A stretch of 7,499 nt of DNA from Oscillospiraceae bacterium (GTDB taxonomy: Bacteria > Bacillota_A > Clostridia > Oscillospirales > Oscillospiraceae), in assembly GCA_017398105.1 (NCBI GenBank), contig JAFQHF010000082.1, forward strand, positions 1-7,499, in the 5' to 3' direction. Positions 6,063 to 7,499 of the stretch are shown in pieces. Both the position numbers and the translations under genes were made by a program. A model generated the notes under the pieces. It was not told where the DNA came from, did not search any database, and saw only the letters and a program-made list of their open reading frames with translations. Positions within the stretch are counted from its first letter, which is position 1. Each line of letters starts with the position of its first letter.

Positions 6063-7194
6063 GAATTTCTTCTGGTTCTATGAATGCGGCATTGAAAATC
6101 CCCACAGTTTTCCCTCCAGCTACATCTGTGTGGAAGGTAATTTCCCTCCCATTGTGACCCCGGAGGAATGGTACCGTGCCCAGGAAATCAAGGCGGGGCG
6201 GGTAAAGGAAAACTTCTCCGCAAAGAAGGGAAAGAAAACGACCCATTGTGTCCAGGAGAACCGTGATCTTTGGGGAAGTCGCCTGCGCTGCACCTGCGGT
6301 TGTAGCTTCCGGAAGAATGTCTGGCACAAGTATGATGATAAGCCTAACACCTATGCCTATCAGTGCTACAATATTCTGAACAACGGTTCTGCCAATCAGC
6401 GCAGAAAGGCCGGTGCCGACGATACCGGCTACTGCGATCAACCCATGATTGCAGACTGGAAGCTGGAACTGATGGGTAAGAAGATTCTTGAACTGGTGTT
6501 CCAGGACAAGCGGGAACTAATCGACCACACCTGCGATATGATCCGGAAGTGCCTGCAAACATCCAGACCCCAGGGTGCTACCCTGTCTTATCTGGTGGGC
6601 CGCATGGAGCGCATCAAATTCAAAAAGGAAATGCTTCTGGAAATGCGGACGGATGGAGAAATCACCAAACAGGAGTTCCTGGATCAGCGCAAGAAACTGG
6701 ATAAGGAGTTACAGGATCTGCAGGCGGAATACGATTCCAAGGCTCACAATCCCGTCATCGAGATGGAGCAGCCGGAGTGGGGTAAGATTCAGGCAGCTCT
6801 GGAAGAAATTCTGGACTTGAGCCAGCCCACACCCAGCCCGGATCTGATCCGCAAATTCGTCGCACAGATTGTGCCGGAGGGCAAGACCAACTTCCAGTGG
6901 CATCTGAATCTGGATGGCAACCAGACTACCCATGTGGGTATGACGGTAGAGGGCAGAAAGAACAAGGCTGTTGTTTCTTTCGCAACGGAGGGGACTTGTT
7001 CCCCTCTTGCCTTTGGCGCGGTTATAGAGTACCCAACTCTATGCCGCGCTGCTACGGATAAAAATGCCTACCTGTCTGCAATGCAGGACAGGCTGCCATC
7101 AAGGATGGCAGGAACTAAGGAATTACCGGAAGTTCGCAAGCCTAACCGTGACCTGCGAGGACGCAAAAGCGTATATGTACAGCTTGAGCAGTAA
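6061..7194 (+). pseudogene. Large serine recombinase, C-terminal part only (N-terminally truncated)
   Basis: The frame encodes 377 residues that match the C-terminal half of large serine recombinases. VEGNFPPIVTPEEWYRAQE (24-42) is the end of the Recombinase domain. A zinc-ribbon-like domain follows with cysteines at 77, 79, 81, 102 and 125 (LRCTCGCSFRK, YQCYN, YCDQP). Next is a coiled-coil stretch of about 180-225 with many K/E/L residues, then a terminal segment FQWHLNLDGNQTTH. The N-terminal resolvase catalytic domain (with the nucleophilic Ser and Arg residues) and most of the Recombinase domain are absent, and an in-frame TGA at 6055-6057 lies just before the ATG, so it cannot catalyse recombination. 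No good ribosome binding site precedes the ATG. Residues after about 308 overlap a hairpin-rich stretch and look unlike recombinase sequence; the true protein probably ended near there. It marks the region as mobile-element derived. Confidence 0.82.
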
Positions 7195-7283
7195 GCGCAG
7201 AGTCCACAAATGGACTGACATTCAGGTAAATCTTTATATCTAAACATCGCGCCCCCAGTTTTTCGGAACTGGGGGCGTTTTTT
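6985..7283 (+). ncRNA. Candidate large structured non-coding RNA (possibly raiA-type)
   Basis: The stretch contains a chain of strong hairpins: GAGGGGA/TCCCCTC (6988-6994 with 7000-7006); GCGCGG plus ATAGAGT with ACTCTAT plus CCGCGC (7016-7049, 13 pairs with a small internal bulge and loop ACCCA); CCTGTCTGCA with TGCAGGACAGG (7071-7092, one bulge); a perfect CTGCCATC/GATGGCAG (7093-7111); ACGC/GCGT (7161-7172); and AGTCCA/TGGACT (7201-7216). It closes with an intrinsic terminator. Such density is unlike coding DNA here and is typical of structured RNAs. The recombinase frame crosses it to 7194, apparently by chance, with a low-complexity unfamiliar protein sequence. From memory, the order of short conserved-looking single strands and hairpins resembles raiA RNA of Firmicutes; I could not verify this. 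The 5' end and promoter are not resolved, and the native promoter may have been displaced by the recombinase DNA. Confidence 0.5.
7250..7283 (+). terminator. Strong intrinsic (Rho-independent) terminator
   Basis: CGCCCCCAGTT (7250-7260) pairs perfectly with AACTGGGGGCG (7267-7277) across a 6-base loop TTTCGG, followed by six T residues (7278-7283). It ends plus-strand transcription of the structured RNA/recombinase stretch before the convergent regulator gene. On the minus strand no T-run follows the hairpin, so it is essentially one-directional. Confidence 0.93.
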
Positions 7284-7338
7284 CGTTTGCGCACTGTCCA
7301 CTTGACGGGGAGCAGTTCCGCCTAGCCGGAGGGTTCTG

Positions 7339-7499
7339 CTATTCTTGAACATATTGTTGCAGATACTGCAAATCCAGCACAAAAATCCGCTGGCCATGCA
7401 GATCGATGATCCCATCCTCCTTTAAGCGGTGCAGGATGCGGTTTACACTGTTTCGGGTGGAAATGCCGCAGAATCCAGCAATATCCTCATTGGTAATGG
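7339..7499 (-). CDS. Crp/Fnr-family transcriptional regulator, C-terminal HTH part (partial)
   Basis: Read on the minus strand, 52 residues lead to a TAG stop at 7341-7339; the 5' part lies beyond the window. The sequence contains ITNEDIAGFCGIS, TRNSVNRILHRLKEDGII and IFVLDLQYLQQYV. This is the winged helix-turn-helix of Crp/Fnr regulators: an IA-x-x-x-GIS turn, a recognition helix with TRNSVNRILHRL, then the wing and the 'D-x-x-L' C-terminal helix. Such proteins bind palindromic operators, with an N-terminal cyclic-nucleotide-type sensor domain that is not visible here; the signal is unknown. The gene converges on the recombinase/RNA stretch and is probably host chromosome flanking the mobile region. 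No terminator of its own is evident in the 55 bases between its stop and the 7250-7283 hairpin. Confidence 0.85.
   Translation of the reverse strand, partial: ITNEDIAGFCGISTRNSVNRILHRLKEDGIIDLHGQRIFVLDLQYLQQYVQE

Noticed and set aside
5743..6441. Open frame of 232 codons on the minus strand crossing the operon end and recombinase start.
   Set aside because: It spans two unrelated plus-strand coding regions and the palindromic spacer; its hydrophobic stretches are antisense artefacts.
7068..7415. Minus-strand frame of 115 codons at the window end.
   Set aside because: It runs through the intrinsic terminator and overlaps the Crp/Fnr coding region in a different frame; the Crp/Fnr HTH in the neighbouring frame is clearly the real gene.

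Overview
The window (about 7.5 kb, roughly 50% GC, strong AGGAG-type ribosome binding sites) looks like a gut-type Clostridia (Firmicutes) chromosome carrying accessory DNA. That assignment rests on gene families, Shine-Dalgarno style and codon use, not on a marker gene.

Positions 1-6000 hold a tightly packed, one-direction array of small-molecule-modifying enzymes. In order these are: the C-terminal part of a VOC (glyoxalase/bleomycin-resistance fold) protein; a GNAT acetyltransferase broken by a one-base frameshift near 385; a P-loop kinase; an NAD(P)-dependent epimerase-like SDR; a GNAT-nucleotidyltransferase fusion; a GNAT; a second P-loop kinase; another GNAT; and a P-loop kinase-Nudix fusion. 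Most junctions are ATGA or TAATG overlaps or gaps of a few bases. No promoter or terminator is visible between genes, so the set is probably one operon whose promoter lies before the window. The families (VOC, GNAT, nucleotidyltransferase, small kinase, Nudix) are those that recur in antibiotic or toxin modification and in nucleotide house-cleaning. No substrate can be read from the sequence, and a joint role is inference.

Positions 6001-6063 are a short spacer crowded with inverted repeats. It is followed at 6061-7194 by the C-terminal half of a large serine recombinase that has lost its catalytic domain, which marks the region as part of a mobile element or its remnant.

From about 6985 to 7283 the DNA is unusually rich in perfect hairpins and ends in a strong intrinsic terminator. 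The last ~70 codons of the recombinase frame run through this stretch. I read it as a large structured non-coding RNA gene, possibly of the raiA type from memory only, which the recombinase frame enters by chance. Past the terminator, on the opposite strand, is the C-terminal HTH part of a Crp/Fnr-family regulator (7339 to the window edge), probably the flanking host chromosome.
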